Positions 25,657-32,804 of a stretch of DNA of 59,722 bases are shown piece by piece. The translations under genes and the position numbers were made by a program. The notes under the pieces were generated by a model. The model saw nothing but the letters and a program-made list of their open reading frames with translations. It made no database searches and was not told the DNA's origin. The stretch comes from Oscillospiraceae bacterium. Its GTDB lineage: Bacteria > Bacillota > Clostridia > Oscillospirales > Acutalibacteraceae. Each line of letters starts with the position of its first letter. Position 1 is the stretch's first letter. The stretch is from the NCBI GenBank assembly GCA_015065425.1, contig SVQH01000016.1, positions 9,345-69,066 of the forward strand. Direction: 5' to 3'.

Positions 25657-25751
25657 CTCTTGTAACATTTCAATTAATATGTTATTTTAATATAAAGATT
25701 TTACAGGAAGTAATCTTATGATGCCTTTAGGATATATGCTTAAAAATAAAA

Positions 25752-25795
25752 ACCTCCCGAAAGCTTACGGAAATACCGTAAATGCTTCGGGAGGT
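25752..25795 (-). terminator. Terminator of the DUF4234-like gene
   Basis: ACCTCCCGAAAGC (25752-25764) pairs with GCTTCGGGAGGT (25784-25795); the inner TTACGG/CCGTAA extends the stem. On the minus strand it is followed by TTTTTATTTT. Confidence 0.85.
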
Positions 25796-25811
25796 AATTT
25801 ATATCTCAGAA

Positions 25812-26186
25812 TTACATTGTCTTCTGATCGGGGATAACACGGTTGTAGTTTTCGCAAAGAACATAATAGCTGTAGAAGGGCACATAAAGAATAAGAACAA
25901 GAAGAATGGGTTCTTCTGTAGGCTCTACCTTTACACCCTTTGCACGAGCAATTTCAACCTGCTGCTTCATAAACTGATAATACCATACTATCAGGAAAAT
26001 GCCGCATGTTACAAAACCGAGAAGAAGAGCAGGAACGAAATTCATAATTTTCTTACATCCGTAACGCTCAGCTTCAGCATTGCTTGATGCTCCCATATAA
26101 CCGAATACATAGAAACCGTATATACCGCAGGTTACAAGACTAAGAAGATATGTTACGATCCAATTGAACTGCTTATAACTATTCAT
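25812..26186 (-). CDS. DUF4234-like membrane protein
   Basis: A 124-residue membrane protein with three hydrophobic stretches (about 8-30, 48-70 and 90-112). The segment VTYLLSLVTCGIYGFYVF, followed by a second SVTCGIF-like turn, is typical of the DUF4234 family, and the N-terminal NSYKQFNWI fits. Family function is not established. It is the first of seven small membrane proteins between 25.8 and 30.7 kb. It has its own terminator and a possible promoter at 26223-26251, so likely a separate transcript. Confidence 0.75.
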   Translation of the reverse strand: MNSYKQFNWIVTYLLSLVTCGIYGFYVFGYMGASSNAEAERYGCKKIMNFVPALLLGFVTCGIFLIVWYYQFMKQQVEIARAKGVKVEPTEEPILLVLILYVPFYSYYVLCENYNRVIPDQKTM

Positions 26187-26222
26187 TATAATTTACCGTC
26201 CTTTCCTTAAATTTTCATTAAT

Positions 26223-26251
26223 AAATTAACAAATTTTTCTGTAATTGTCAA
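26223..26251 (-). promoter_or_regulatory. Possible promoter of the DUF4234-like gene
   Basis: On the minus strand TTGACA (26246-26251), 17-bp spacer, TAATTT (26223-26228). Confidence 0.45.
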
Positions 26252-26353
26252 TAATTATGATAAAAAAACTGTCGAAACACTATTTTTTATTGCTTTGCAT
26301 CCTTAATTATGATAAAATTCCACAGTAATCAATTTTTATTAACAGGAAATACG

Positions 26354-26755
26354 ATGAACGGAACGGCAAAAAACGAACAGTTGAAACGTATAAGAAACAT
26401 AATACTGCTTTCCTGTCTGATAGTTATTCTTATCGGACTGTTTTATATATTGGCAAAAATCGGAATCTCCATCCCCTGTATGTTCAATAAAATTACAGGG
26501 CTTCTTTGTCCCGGGTGCGGCAACACCCGTGCAGCAATTTCGCTTATAAAAGGTGATATTGCTGCTGCGTTTTCATACAATGCCCTGTTTCCCGTTGAAT
26601 TCTTTTATATTGCCTGGGTATTTATAATTTCATCTGTAAGATATATAAAGGGGAAACGCTTTTCCTATGTACCTCCGTGTCAATGGCTTGATATCGTAAT
26701 ACTTATCACGGTTTCCGTATGGACTGTTGTAAGAAACATCCTATTGTTTATATAA
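26354..26755 (+). CDS. DUF2752 family membrane protein (A)
   Basis: A 133-residue membrane protein with the DUF2752 signature: IPCMFNKITGLLCPGCGNTRAAISLIKGD, seen here as IPC, then CPGCGNTRA, then the FSYNALFPVEF segment. Three or four hydrophobic helices. The CxxC pair in the motif could bind a metal or be redox-active; the family is uncharacterised. ATG 26354 is chosen for its AGGAAA; an upstream ATG at 26309 in frame has none. A second DUF2752 gene lies at 27526-27957 on the other strand, so two members of the family sit within 2 kb. Confidence 0.8.
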   Translation: MNGTAKNEQLKRIRNIILLSCLIVILIGLFYILAKIGISIPCMFNKITGLLCPGCGNTRAAISLIKGDIAAAFSYNALFPVEFFYIAWVFIISSVRYIKGKRFSYVPPCQWLDIVILITVSVWTVVRNILLFI

Positions 26756-26764
26756 TAAGCGAAA

Positions 26765-26799
26765 AAACTGTGTTCTGCCTTTCGGGAAGAACACAGTTT
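26765..26799. terminator. Bidirectional terminator
   Basis: AAACTGTGTTCT (26765-26776) and AGAACACAGTTT (26788-26799) form a perfect 12-bp stem, with A/T-rich flanks on both sides. Convergent genes share it. Confidence 0.88.
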
Positions 26800-26834
26800 A
26801 ATTTTTAAAACCTTTACTATGTACGTATTTTTTA

Positions 26835-27392
26835 TCAGAACATATATTCAAGTTCAGATAAAATTCCTCCGGCAAGACCTGTTCCTACAACACCGACAGC
26901 CATGAGAATAACAAGTACAAGGCTAAAAATAAATGTAAGCATTGCAACGATTGAAAGAATGAGACCGACAAGACCGAGTACACTCTTTTCTCCCTGCTTC
27001 TTTGCCTTTCCCATGGACATAACACCAAGAACAATACCTGCTATACCCACGAATAATGACAGAATTATCATTATCCAAGGAACAAACGGAATTATACAGC
27101 AACAACTACCAACAGATAAAACTATACCAACCGCACCGAGGATAATTGATACAATACCGAAAACATCGGTAGGTTTCTTTTCAGGTACAGTGTTTTCATA
27201 ACCATTTTCATAGCTGTTCTCGTAGCTGTTTTCATAGTTATTTTCATAACCGTATACAGGCTGTTCTCCATAGTTTGCCTGTTCATTGTAGCCACCGTTC
27301 TGATAATCGGCATTTGTGCCAAGATTTGCTCCGCAGTTTACACAGATAATGTTTCCGTCTGCGTTGCTATAACCACAGTTATTGCAATACAT
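26835..27392 (-). CDS. Zinc-ribbon, DUF4190-like membrane protein
   Basis: A 185-residue protein. Residues 1-25 form a zinc ribbon (MYCNNCGYSNADGNIICVNCG, two CxxC pairs). A Tyr-Glu-Asn-rich linker follows (see repeat at 27189-27248). The rest holds two long hydrophobic regions (~72-115 and ~133-175) separated by KAKKQGEKS, with the pattern LGAVGIVLSVGS typical of DUF4190 proteins. The ribbon should be cytoplasmic. ATG 27392 has AGAGGGGG upstream. It has its own promoter. Proteins of this layout are common in Firmicutes; function unknown. Confidence 0.75.
   Translation of the reverse strand: MYCNNCGYSNADGNIICVNCGANLGTNADYQNGGYNEQANYGEQPVYGYENNYENSYENSYENGYENTVPEKKPTDVFGIVSIILGAVGIVLSVGSCCCIIPFVPWIMIILSLFVGIAGIVLGVMSMGKAKKQGEKSVLGLVGLILSIVAMLTFIFSLVLVILMAVGVVGTGLAGGILSELEYMF
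27189..27248. repeat. 12-nt tandem repeat, five copies, within a coding region
   Basis: Sixty bases made of five 12-nt units on the minus strand, each coding Tyr-Glu-Asn followed by Asn, Ser, Ser, Gly or Thr. A unit of this kind can change in copy number by slippage without breaking the frame. Confidence 0.85.
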
Positions 27393-27419
27393 AAAATAAC
27401 CCCCTCTATTTTTTATGAA

Positions 27420-27448
27420 ATAATACACCTAAAAAAATTCCAAGTCAA
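27420..27448 (-). promoter_or_regulatory. Promoter of the zinc-ribbon protein gene
   Basis: On the minus strand TTGACT (27443-27448), 17-bp spacer, TATTAT (27420-27425), about 28 bp before the start codon. Confidence 0.6.
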
Positions 27449-27525
27449 TACAAAATTAATGTCAAGCTCCCGTTGCACCGAAGAAAATATTGTATTTATT
27501 ATATACACTGTCACAGCAGAAAAGC

Positions 27526-27957
27526 CTAAAGGGACGAAAATAATATAATCACATTATAAATATTTCTTGCGAGAAAAAACAGTGCGAATGTAACAAGAAC
27601 TATCACAAGTGACCACAAACTGTACATTTTTTTCAGAGCTTTTTTCGCAAAAGAAGAATTTCTCAATAAAAGTATATTAAGAAAAATGAAAGATATCACA
27701 AGATACATGATACAAAGAAAGATAAACGGATTGAGTTTTATTGCCTCGATAATATTCCCACTGAGAAGATTGCTTACACATCTTGTTCCGCCGCAGGTAG
27801 CACATTGAAGACCTATAAGCGTCCACACACAAGGTCTGTCCGTTGAGAGCATAAAAGAACTGAGATATTTCAACAAAAAAAGTCCGGGTATAACAGCAAC
27901 GTCAACAGCTATCATCAATATTTTTTTGTATTTTTTTAAAAAATCAAGTACCGTCAT
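27526..27957 (-). CDS. DUF2752 family membrane protein (B)
   Basis: A 143-residue membrane protein with the DUF2752 core CATCGGTRCVSNLLSGN followed by the AIKLNPFIF segment. Four hydrophobic helices are visible. The two Cys of CxxCGGTR match those of the first DUF2752 protein at 26354-26755, while the rest of the sequences are quite different, so they are not recent duplicates. The gene is divergent from the DUF5684-like genes and has its own promoter. Function is unknown. Confidence 0.8.
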   Translation of the reverse strand: MTVLDFLKKYKKILMIAVDVAVIPGLFLLKYLSSFMLSTDRPCVWTLIGLQCATCGGTRCVSNLLSGNIIEAIKLNPFIFLCIMYLVISFIFLNILLLRNSSFAKKALKKMYSLWSLVIVLVTFALFFLARNIYNVIILFSSL

Positions 27958-27988
27958 CCGACATATTTCCTCTTTGTTCAGTGAATTT

Positions 27989-28017
27989 ATAATACAGGTA
28001 TTTTATCATTATGTCAA
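27989..28017 (-). promoter_or_regulatory. Promoter of the second DUF2752 gene
   Basis: On the minus strand TTGACA (28012-28017), 17-bp spacer, TATTAT (27989-27994). Confidence 0.65.
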
Positions 28018-28069
28018 CAGCCGTATACCGCAAAATACCCTTAAAACACCTGCAAAACATCACAATTTA

Positions 28070-28098
28070 TTGACACATTATCGTATTGATGTTAATAT
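28070..28098 (+). promoter_or_regulatory. Promoter of the first two paralogous membrane proteins
   Basis: TTGACA (28070-28075), 17-bp spacer, TAATAT (28093-28098), about 35 bp before the start codon; divergent from the promoter at 27989-28017. Confidence 0.6.
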
Positions 28099-28133
28099 CA
28101 ATTTATAATAAACATTTGAAGGAGGGAAGCAGC

Positions 28134-28877
28134 ATGACTTTTTCATTTAGAGTAAATTTACCTGCAGATCCTTTTTCCGATTTCTCAGGAGACGATGCTA
28201 TCACCTTCGCTGTAATTTTTGCAATATGGCTTGGCTTAGCATGTTTTATCCTGTTTGCAAATGTCGCCTTTTTCTTAATTAAATCTTACCCGCTTTATCG
28301 CATGGCAAAAATAACAGGTGCAAAAAAACCATACCTTGCATGGATACCCGTCTTAGGATCTGTTCTGCAGATGTATACAGCGGCAGAAATTGCAAGAGAT
28401 AAAAGTTTTATTCTTTTCGGGAAAAAACTTTTTAAAAACAGAAAAACACCTGTATATATATCGGCTGCTGTTTTTGCGGTGAATGCATTCACCGTAGTTG
28501 CATACTTAGCATTGTTTTCTGCAATGTTCTTTTTTCAGGAAGCTATCCTGCCATTGGCATTTTTTCTTGCCATCGCCGCATTTATTCCGCTGTTTCTGAC
28601 AGGCATTGCTTCATCGGTGCTTCTTCCGTTTATAAACTATGTCTATTACAGGGATATCCTTAATTTATTCAATGACAATACCGACAACAATGTTCTTTTT
28701 TCCGTACTGGCAGTACTAATAGACCTCTACTGCAACGGTATTGCAAGTACGATACTTTTGTACTTTGCAATGATAAAAGCAACAAAAAAACCTGAAGAAA
28801 CCGAAAACGAAGCTTTCAATGCAGAAAACAGCAATGCAGAAGAAAACACAGTCGAAAATATTTATGAGGACAACTAA
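28134..28877 (+). CDS. Multi-pass membrane protein, paralogue 1 (DUF5684-like)
   Basis: A 247-residue membrane protein with about five hydrophobic helices and an acidic Asn/Glu-rich tail (NEAFNAENSNAEENTVENIYEDN split by turns). The segment SYPLYRMAKITGAKKPYLAWIP after the first helix recurs in the two following genes as AYPLYKIAKKLDYDKSFLPWIP and NAVAISKFSKKLGYNTNTGLAWIP, so the three are paralogues. A later YYRDILNLFNDN segment also recurs. The Ile-Pro turn after a Trp resembles the DUF5684 family, a tentative match. AAGGAGGG precedes ATG 28134. It is 12 bp from the second paralogue. Function unknown. Confidence 0.65.
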   Translation: MTFSFRVNLPADPFSDFSGDDAITFAVIFAIWLGLACFILFANVAFFLIKSYPLYRMAKITGAKKPYLAWIPVLGSVLQMYTAAEIARDKSFILFGKKLFKNRKTPVYISAAVFAVNAFTVVAYLALFSAMFFFQEAILPLAFFLAIAAFIPLFLTGIASSVLLPFINYVYYRDILNLFNDNTDNNVLFSVLAVLIDLYCNGIASTILLYFAMIKATKKPEETENEAFNAENSNAEENTVENIYEDN

Positions 28878-28889
28878 AGGAGGTTCTTT

Positions 28890-29750
28890 ATGAAATTACT
28901 CAATCTTTTAACGGATGCTACCACAGCAGCCAATCCAATAATGATTTTAGCTTTTATCATGATTATGATGATATTTATCTTCGTTTTTGCGGGAGTGTTA
29001 TACTTTCTTAATGCATATCCATTGTATAAAATCGCAAAAAAGCTTGATTATGACAAATCATTCCTTCCGTGGATACCCATATTTCAATCTTACATCTGTC
29101 TTTTTACAATAGCAGACCTGCCCGGAAGACGAGATTTTTACATCTCACCGAAGTTCGACAGCCTTTTCAAAATAAAAGACAGGAAGAAATCCTATACCGC
29201 TGTTATTATAATTATTGTAGTGACAACTGTTCTTTCTTATTTCGCATCGTTTTTTTCAACATTCCTGATGAGCTTCCTCTCTGCTTTTATGGAAATGAAT
29301 TCCGCCATGTCGGCAATCGGAACAGCAATTCCCGCATTACTCAGCCTTTGCATTGCTCTTCCGCTTTCTCTGATTACAGGTTTTCTTCTCGGCATATTCC
29401 AGTATGCATACATAAGAGACCTTATTGATTTATTTAAGCCTGACAGAGAACAGAACAAAAAAACTGCACTTATAATAGTTATCATAAATAATTTTACAGC
29501 CGGTCTTGCTCTCCCAATATATCTTATGACTCTGCAGCAATATGACCCTCTACCCATTGCACCCGAGGGTATGACTGAAGAAGCGTTCTATTCGACCAAT
29601 TTCAACTTCGCCTATCCCGGTGAACCTCCTTATTATCCCGAATCCGGAAAATCGGAAGAAAAACATGAAGAAACTCATATCCCCGAAAGAAATGAAGAAG
29701 TCCCGTTAAATATTGAAGAGTCTTGCAAAGAAAATGAAAAACAGGATTAA
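28890..29750 (+). CDS. Multi-pass membrane protein, paralogue 2
   Basis: A 286-residue paralogue of the previous gene. It keeps the first helix, the AYPLYKIAKKLDYDKSFLPWIP loop, a second block of helices, and the YIRDLIDLFKPDREQNKKTAL segment that matches YYRDILNLFNDNTDNNVLF in paralogue 1. The tail is rich in Glu, Pro and Lys (about residues 245-286), as expected for a disordered cytoplasmic end. AAAGGAGG precedes the start and the gap is only 12 bp, so it is in one operon with paralogue 1. Function unknown. Confidence 0.65.
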   Translation: MKLLNLLTDATTAANPIMILAFIMIMMIFIFVFAGVLYFLNAYPLYKIAKKLDYDKSFLPWIPIFQSYICLFTIADLPGRRDFYISPKFDSLFKIKDRKKSYTAVIIIIVVTTVLSYFASFFSTFLMSFLSAFMEMNSAMSAIGTAIPALLSLCIALPLSLITGFLLGIFQYAYIRDLIDLFKPDREQNKKTALIIVIINNFTAGLALPIYLMTLQQYDPLPIAPEGMTEEAFYSTNFNFAYPGEPPYYPESGKSEEKHEETHIPERNEEVPLNIEESCKENEKQD

Positions 29751-29756
29751 TTCAAC

Positions 29757-29785
29757 TTGATATAACACTTCTGATATGATATAAT
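29757..29785 (+). promoter_or_regulatory. Promoter of paralogue 3
   Basis: TTGATA (29757-29762), 17-bp spacer, TATAAT (29780-29785), 38 bp before the start codon. The third paralogue can thus be expressed on its own. Confidence 0.6.
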
Positions 29786-29823
29786 TCCGAATATACACAA
29801 TAACAGAACAAAGGAGCAATATC

Positions 29824-30738
29824 ATGGATTTTCTTGAAGATATATTCTGGTTTTTTGAAGATATTTTTGAAAGTATCGGGTGGTTTATTGAAGACCTTAT
29901 GTATGAATTGGATCTGGAAGACCTTTTCTACTCTCTCACGGGCGGAATGTCTTTAGTGATGATTATGGCAGTTTTTGGCATAGTATTTTTGTTTTTCGGC
30001 GTTATCGCCATCGGTATATATGTACTTAATGCCGTTGCAATTTCAAAGTTTTCAAAAAAGCTTGGTTACAACACAAACACAGGTCTTGCATGGATACCCT
30101 TTTTACAGGGAATATTTGTAATATACCTTCTGTCAAAAGCATCAGGAAGAAACGATTTCAGAATTGACCCCAAAATTGATGAAAAATTCAAGATACAGGA
30201 CAGAAACACTTCATTTTTATATTATGTACTTGTTTACTTTCTTGGCACTGCTGTTGCGACGACAGTCTCCTCCATTGTCGGTTTTATTCTCGGCTTAATT
30301 CCCTTTGTCGGTGTTATTCTTTCACCCTTGGTTGGTTTCGTTATCGGGCTTATCCCTGCTGCAGCAATGGGTATATTCAAATTTGTATATCTGCGGGATT
30401 GTCTTGACCTTCTCAAAGAAGACAAAAACACCAACAAAACAACCGCAATCATCATAACTATAGCGGACCACTTTATCGGTCTTGTTCTTCCCATATATCT
30501 TCTCACGCTTCTTAAGTGTGACCCCCTTCCCGTAAACCATGCACCCTACGAAGAGTATGAGCAGTACGGTTACGACCCCAACGGGTATAACTCAAACGGT
30601 TACAACCCCGAAGGTTATAATCAGTACGGATACGCTCCCGAGGGTTATGAGCAGAATACTTATCAGAACAACGGTTATGCCCCCAACAACTACAACAATA
30701 TACAGGGCAATGAACAGCCCCCTTATCAGCAGTTCTGA
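29824..30738 (+). CDS. Multi-pass membrane protein, paralogue 3, with Tyr/Gly/Asn repeat tail
   Basis: A 304-residue third paralogue. It starts with a very acidic, aromatic segment (DFLEDIFWFFEDIFESIGWF), unlike the other two. The common loop is here SKKLGYNTNTGLAWIP. After four or five helices and a YLRDCLDLLKEDKNTNK segment comes a tail of ~60 residues made of short units of the kind GYNSNGYNPEGYNQYGYAPEGY (positions about 30556-30735), low in charge and probably disordered. Similar tails in bacterial membrane proteins can form condensates or bind partners; that is only an analogy. Own promoter; a terminator follows. Confidence 0.65.
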   Translation: MDFLEDIFWFFEDIFESIGWFIEDLMYELDLEDLFYSLTGGMSLVMIMAVFGIVFLFFGVIAIGIYVLNAVAISKFSKKLGYNTNTGLAWIPFLQGIFVIYLLSKASGRNDFRIDPKIDEKFKIQDRNTSFLYYVLVYFLGTAVATTVSSIVGFILGLIPFVGVILSPLVGFVIGLIPAAAMGIFKFVYLRDCLDLLKEDKNTNKTTAIIITIADHFIGLVLPIYLLTLLKCDPLPVNHAPYEEYEQYGYDPNGYNSNGYNPEGYNQYGYAPEGYEQNTYQNNGYAPNNYNNIQGNEQPPYQQF

Positions 30739-30753
30739 TATTATTACAAAGAA

Positions 30754-30793
30754 AAAGATCTCAGCATACCGAAAAAAGTATGCCGGGATCTTT
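30754..30793. terminator. Bidirectional terminator
   Basis: AAAGATCTCAGCATAC (30754-30769) pairs with GTATGCCGGGATCTTT (30778-30793) with two imperfect pairs; A-rich and T-rich flanks. Convergent genes share it. Confidence 0.8.
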
Positions 30794-30797
30794 AGCT

Positions 30798-31514
30798 TTA
30801 TTCTTTTTTATCTTTAATTTCACCCTGTGTTAATATAATATTTTTGCCGTCGGGAATTTCAAGTCCCCAGTTGTCCCAGCCGATATAGTTTTTCCTTGCG
30901 AATAGCTCTATTTTTTTCTGAGTCGGAAACATTTTTGTTATCCCTTCAATGACGGCATCGGGTTTTTCACTGTGAATTCCTCTCGGAGAAGAGAGAAGCT
31001 GACGGACATTTCTTGCTCCTCTGGGAGAAGGAAATCTTCCTTTTTTGAAAGCAAGGACAAATTCTGTCTGTGAAAGAGTATATCTTCCGGGATTATGAAC
31101 CATCTTATCCCACACAAAAGCCACTGTCTTATACTCAAATCCCCAGCTCTCACCAAGATTTACGGCATTTGCAAGCTGAGGTCCCGTAGTCCACATAAAC
31201 AATATGCAGTCATCTGCAGCAATGGAAGGGACATCAAGCTTTTTCAGGTCCTTCATCTTCAGTGTAGGGTATTTGAAGCTGGCACTGCTTATAAAAATAT
31301 TCTTCTGAAATCCTTCATTTTCGGATTTAATACTTGATTTATCGTACTGCATCTTTCCGCCGTAATCCCACGGCGGGTCACAGTAAATGATATCATATTT
31401 TTCATCGGGCAAGGAAGGATAAATGTCCTCTAAAGGATTAATTTTTTTTCTTCTCTTAGCCTCAGGATCATATTTTGAATATCCACTGACAATTTTTCCT
31501 GAATTCTTCTCCAT
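30798..31514 (-). CDS. MT-A70 family N6-adenine methyltransferase
   Basis: A 238-residue MT-A70 family enzyme. The catalytic motif CDPPWDYGG lies at about residues 45-53, and the S-adenosylmethionine-binding and target parts are seen in ILFMWTTGPQLANA, KTVAFVWDK and the closing ELFARKNYIGWDNWGLE. MT-A70 enzymes methylate adenine N6 in DNA or RNA; bacterial and phage members usually act on DNA. No restriction endonuclease or other modification gene is next to it, so it is an orphan. ATG 31514 is chosen because GGGAGGGGG lies upstream. Such orphan genes often come from prophages, although no phage genes are nearby. Confidence 0.88.
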   Translation of the reverse strand: MEKNSGKIVSGYSKYDPEAKRRKKINPLEDIYPSLPDEKYDIIYCDPPWDYGGKMQYDKSSIKSENEGFQKNIFISSASFKYPTLKMKDLKKLDVPSIAADDCILFMWTTGPQLANAVNLGESWGFEYKTVAFVWDKMVHNPGRYTLSQTEFVLAFKKGRFPSPRGARNVRQLLSSPRGIHSEKPDAVIEGITKMFPTQKKIELFARKNYIGWDNWGLEIPDGKNIILTQGEIKDKKE

Positions 31515-31671
31515 TGAACTCCCCCTCCCTGATATTATGAATTTTATCATATTTTACCGGAAAATGAAACATTTTTCGGTAATTTGCCTTATTAAATTTA
31601 TCTTCTTCTACACACCTTAATCTCTTAAGAATAGAGACAGATTGATATAATATAAGATTTTTTCTTATTAT

Positions 31672-31700
31672 TTGACTTTTATAATATAGCATTGTATAAT
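31672..31700 (+). promoter_or_regulatory. Promoter of the exopolysaccharide operon
   Basis: TTGACT (31672-31677), 17-bp spacer, TATAAT (31695-31700), 30 bp before the first start codon. No leader terminator is visible, so expression may be constant. Confidence 0.65.
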
Positions 31701-31730
31701 TGCTTTATAAATTTTGAAAAGGTGAAAAAT

Positions 31731-32780
31731 ATGGATGTGCCTTCAGTAAGCATTATAATCCCTGTATATAATGCTCAGAAAACAATAGAACATACATTAA
31801 ACAGTCTTCAGAAGCAGACCCTAAACGATATAGAAGTATTAATAATCGACGATTGCAGTACAGATGATACCAGCAGAATAATTTCAGAAATTATAAAAAC
31901 CGATACAAGAATAAAATATTTTTGCTTAGAAAAAAATAGTGGCCCCGGCATTGCACGAAACCTTGGGCTGAAAGAAGCAAAAGGCAAATATATAGGTTTT
32001 ATGGATGCCGATGACATAGTCGAAGAAAACATGTTTGAACAATTATACATAAATTCGGATGACGCTGATATCGTTATATCAGGATATGCAGATGCTGTTC
32101 CGGCAGATGGTCAAAAACCAAGCATACTTTCTTATGCAAAACCTGAAAAAGATGTTCTGCTCATAGACAGACAGGAAATATTAAAAAGTTTGATATATCT
32201 TGATAAAAACAGGTTATTTGCTTTTTTATGGAACAAGTTATATAAAAAAGAAATTCTTGATAATAAACTATTTTCAGAAAAAAGATTAAACGAAGATTAT
32301 TGCTTCAACTGTCTGGTATGGCAGGACTTATCCTCCTTAAAAATGATAAACAAGTCTCTATACTATTATATTGATCATTCTAATGGCTCTTTATCACGAA
32401 AATTCATTCCTGATTATTTCGAGATAATGTACAACAAATTTGTCATTACAAAAAATCTGTTTGTTGCTGAAAATATGTTTTTTGATGATATAAGAGGTAA
32501 CATCTGCACCATGCACATCAAACACCTGATTGCCGGAATCAGCAAATTGTTTTTCAGAGAATCAGGCTTATCTGCAAAGCAGATAAGAAAAAAGATAAAA
32601 GAAATTATGCAGCACGAAACCTGTATTGAAGCCTGCAAATATGCCCGTGCAACAAGAAAACAGGAAAGGATATGTAATTTTATTTTATCCTGCAATAATG
32701 TTTCTATTGTATATATTTTTTCAAAACTTCTGTTCATTCTAAAATACAAAATGAAGGGCTTATTTGGAAAAATAAAATAA
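31731..32780 (+). CDS. Glycosyltransferase family 2
   Basis: A 349-residue GT-A fold glycosyltransferase. The N-terminus has VSIIIPVYNAQKTI, the nucleotide-binding pattern VLIIDDCSTDDT, then GPGIARNLGLKEAKG and the metal-binding FMDADDI (DxD position). Such enzymes transfer a sugar from a nucleotide sugar to a growing chain on the cytoplasmic face. The last ~60 residues include hydrophobic stretches that may touch the membrane. ATG 31731 has AAAAGGTG before it; a TTG at 31692 would extend into the promoter. First of six genes on one strand. Sugar specificity cannot be read. Confidence 0.88.
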   Translation: MDVPSVSIIIPVYNAQKTIEHTLNSLQKQTLNDIEVLIIDDCSTDDTSRIISEIIKTDTRIKYFCLEKNSGPGIARNLGLKEAKGKYIGFMDADDIVEENMFEQLYINSDDADIVISGYADAVPADGQKPSILSYAKPEKDVLLIDRQEILKSLIYLDKNRLFAFLWNKLYKKEILDNKLFSEKRLNEDYCFNCLVWQDLSSLKMINKSLYYYIDHSNGSLSRKFIPDYFEIMYNKFVITKNLFVAENMFFDDIRGNICTMHIKHLIAGISKLFFRESGLSAKQIRKKIKEIMQHETCIEACKYARATRKQERICNFILSCNNVSIVYIFSKLLFILKYKMKGLFGKIK

Positions 32781-32804
32781 AAACTATAAACGGAGTATTT
32801 AATT

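Noticed and set aside
27189-27248. Regularly repeated 12-base units, like a very small CRISPR-type array
   Set aside because: The units are directly adjacent without spacers and lie in frame in a gene; they encode a Tyr-Glu-Asn linker.
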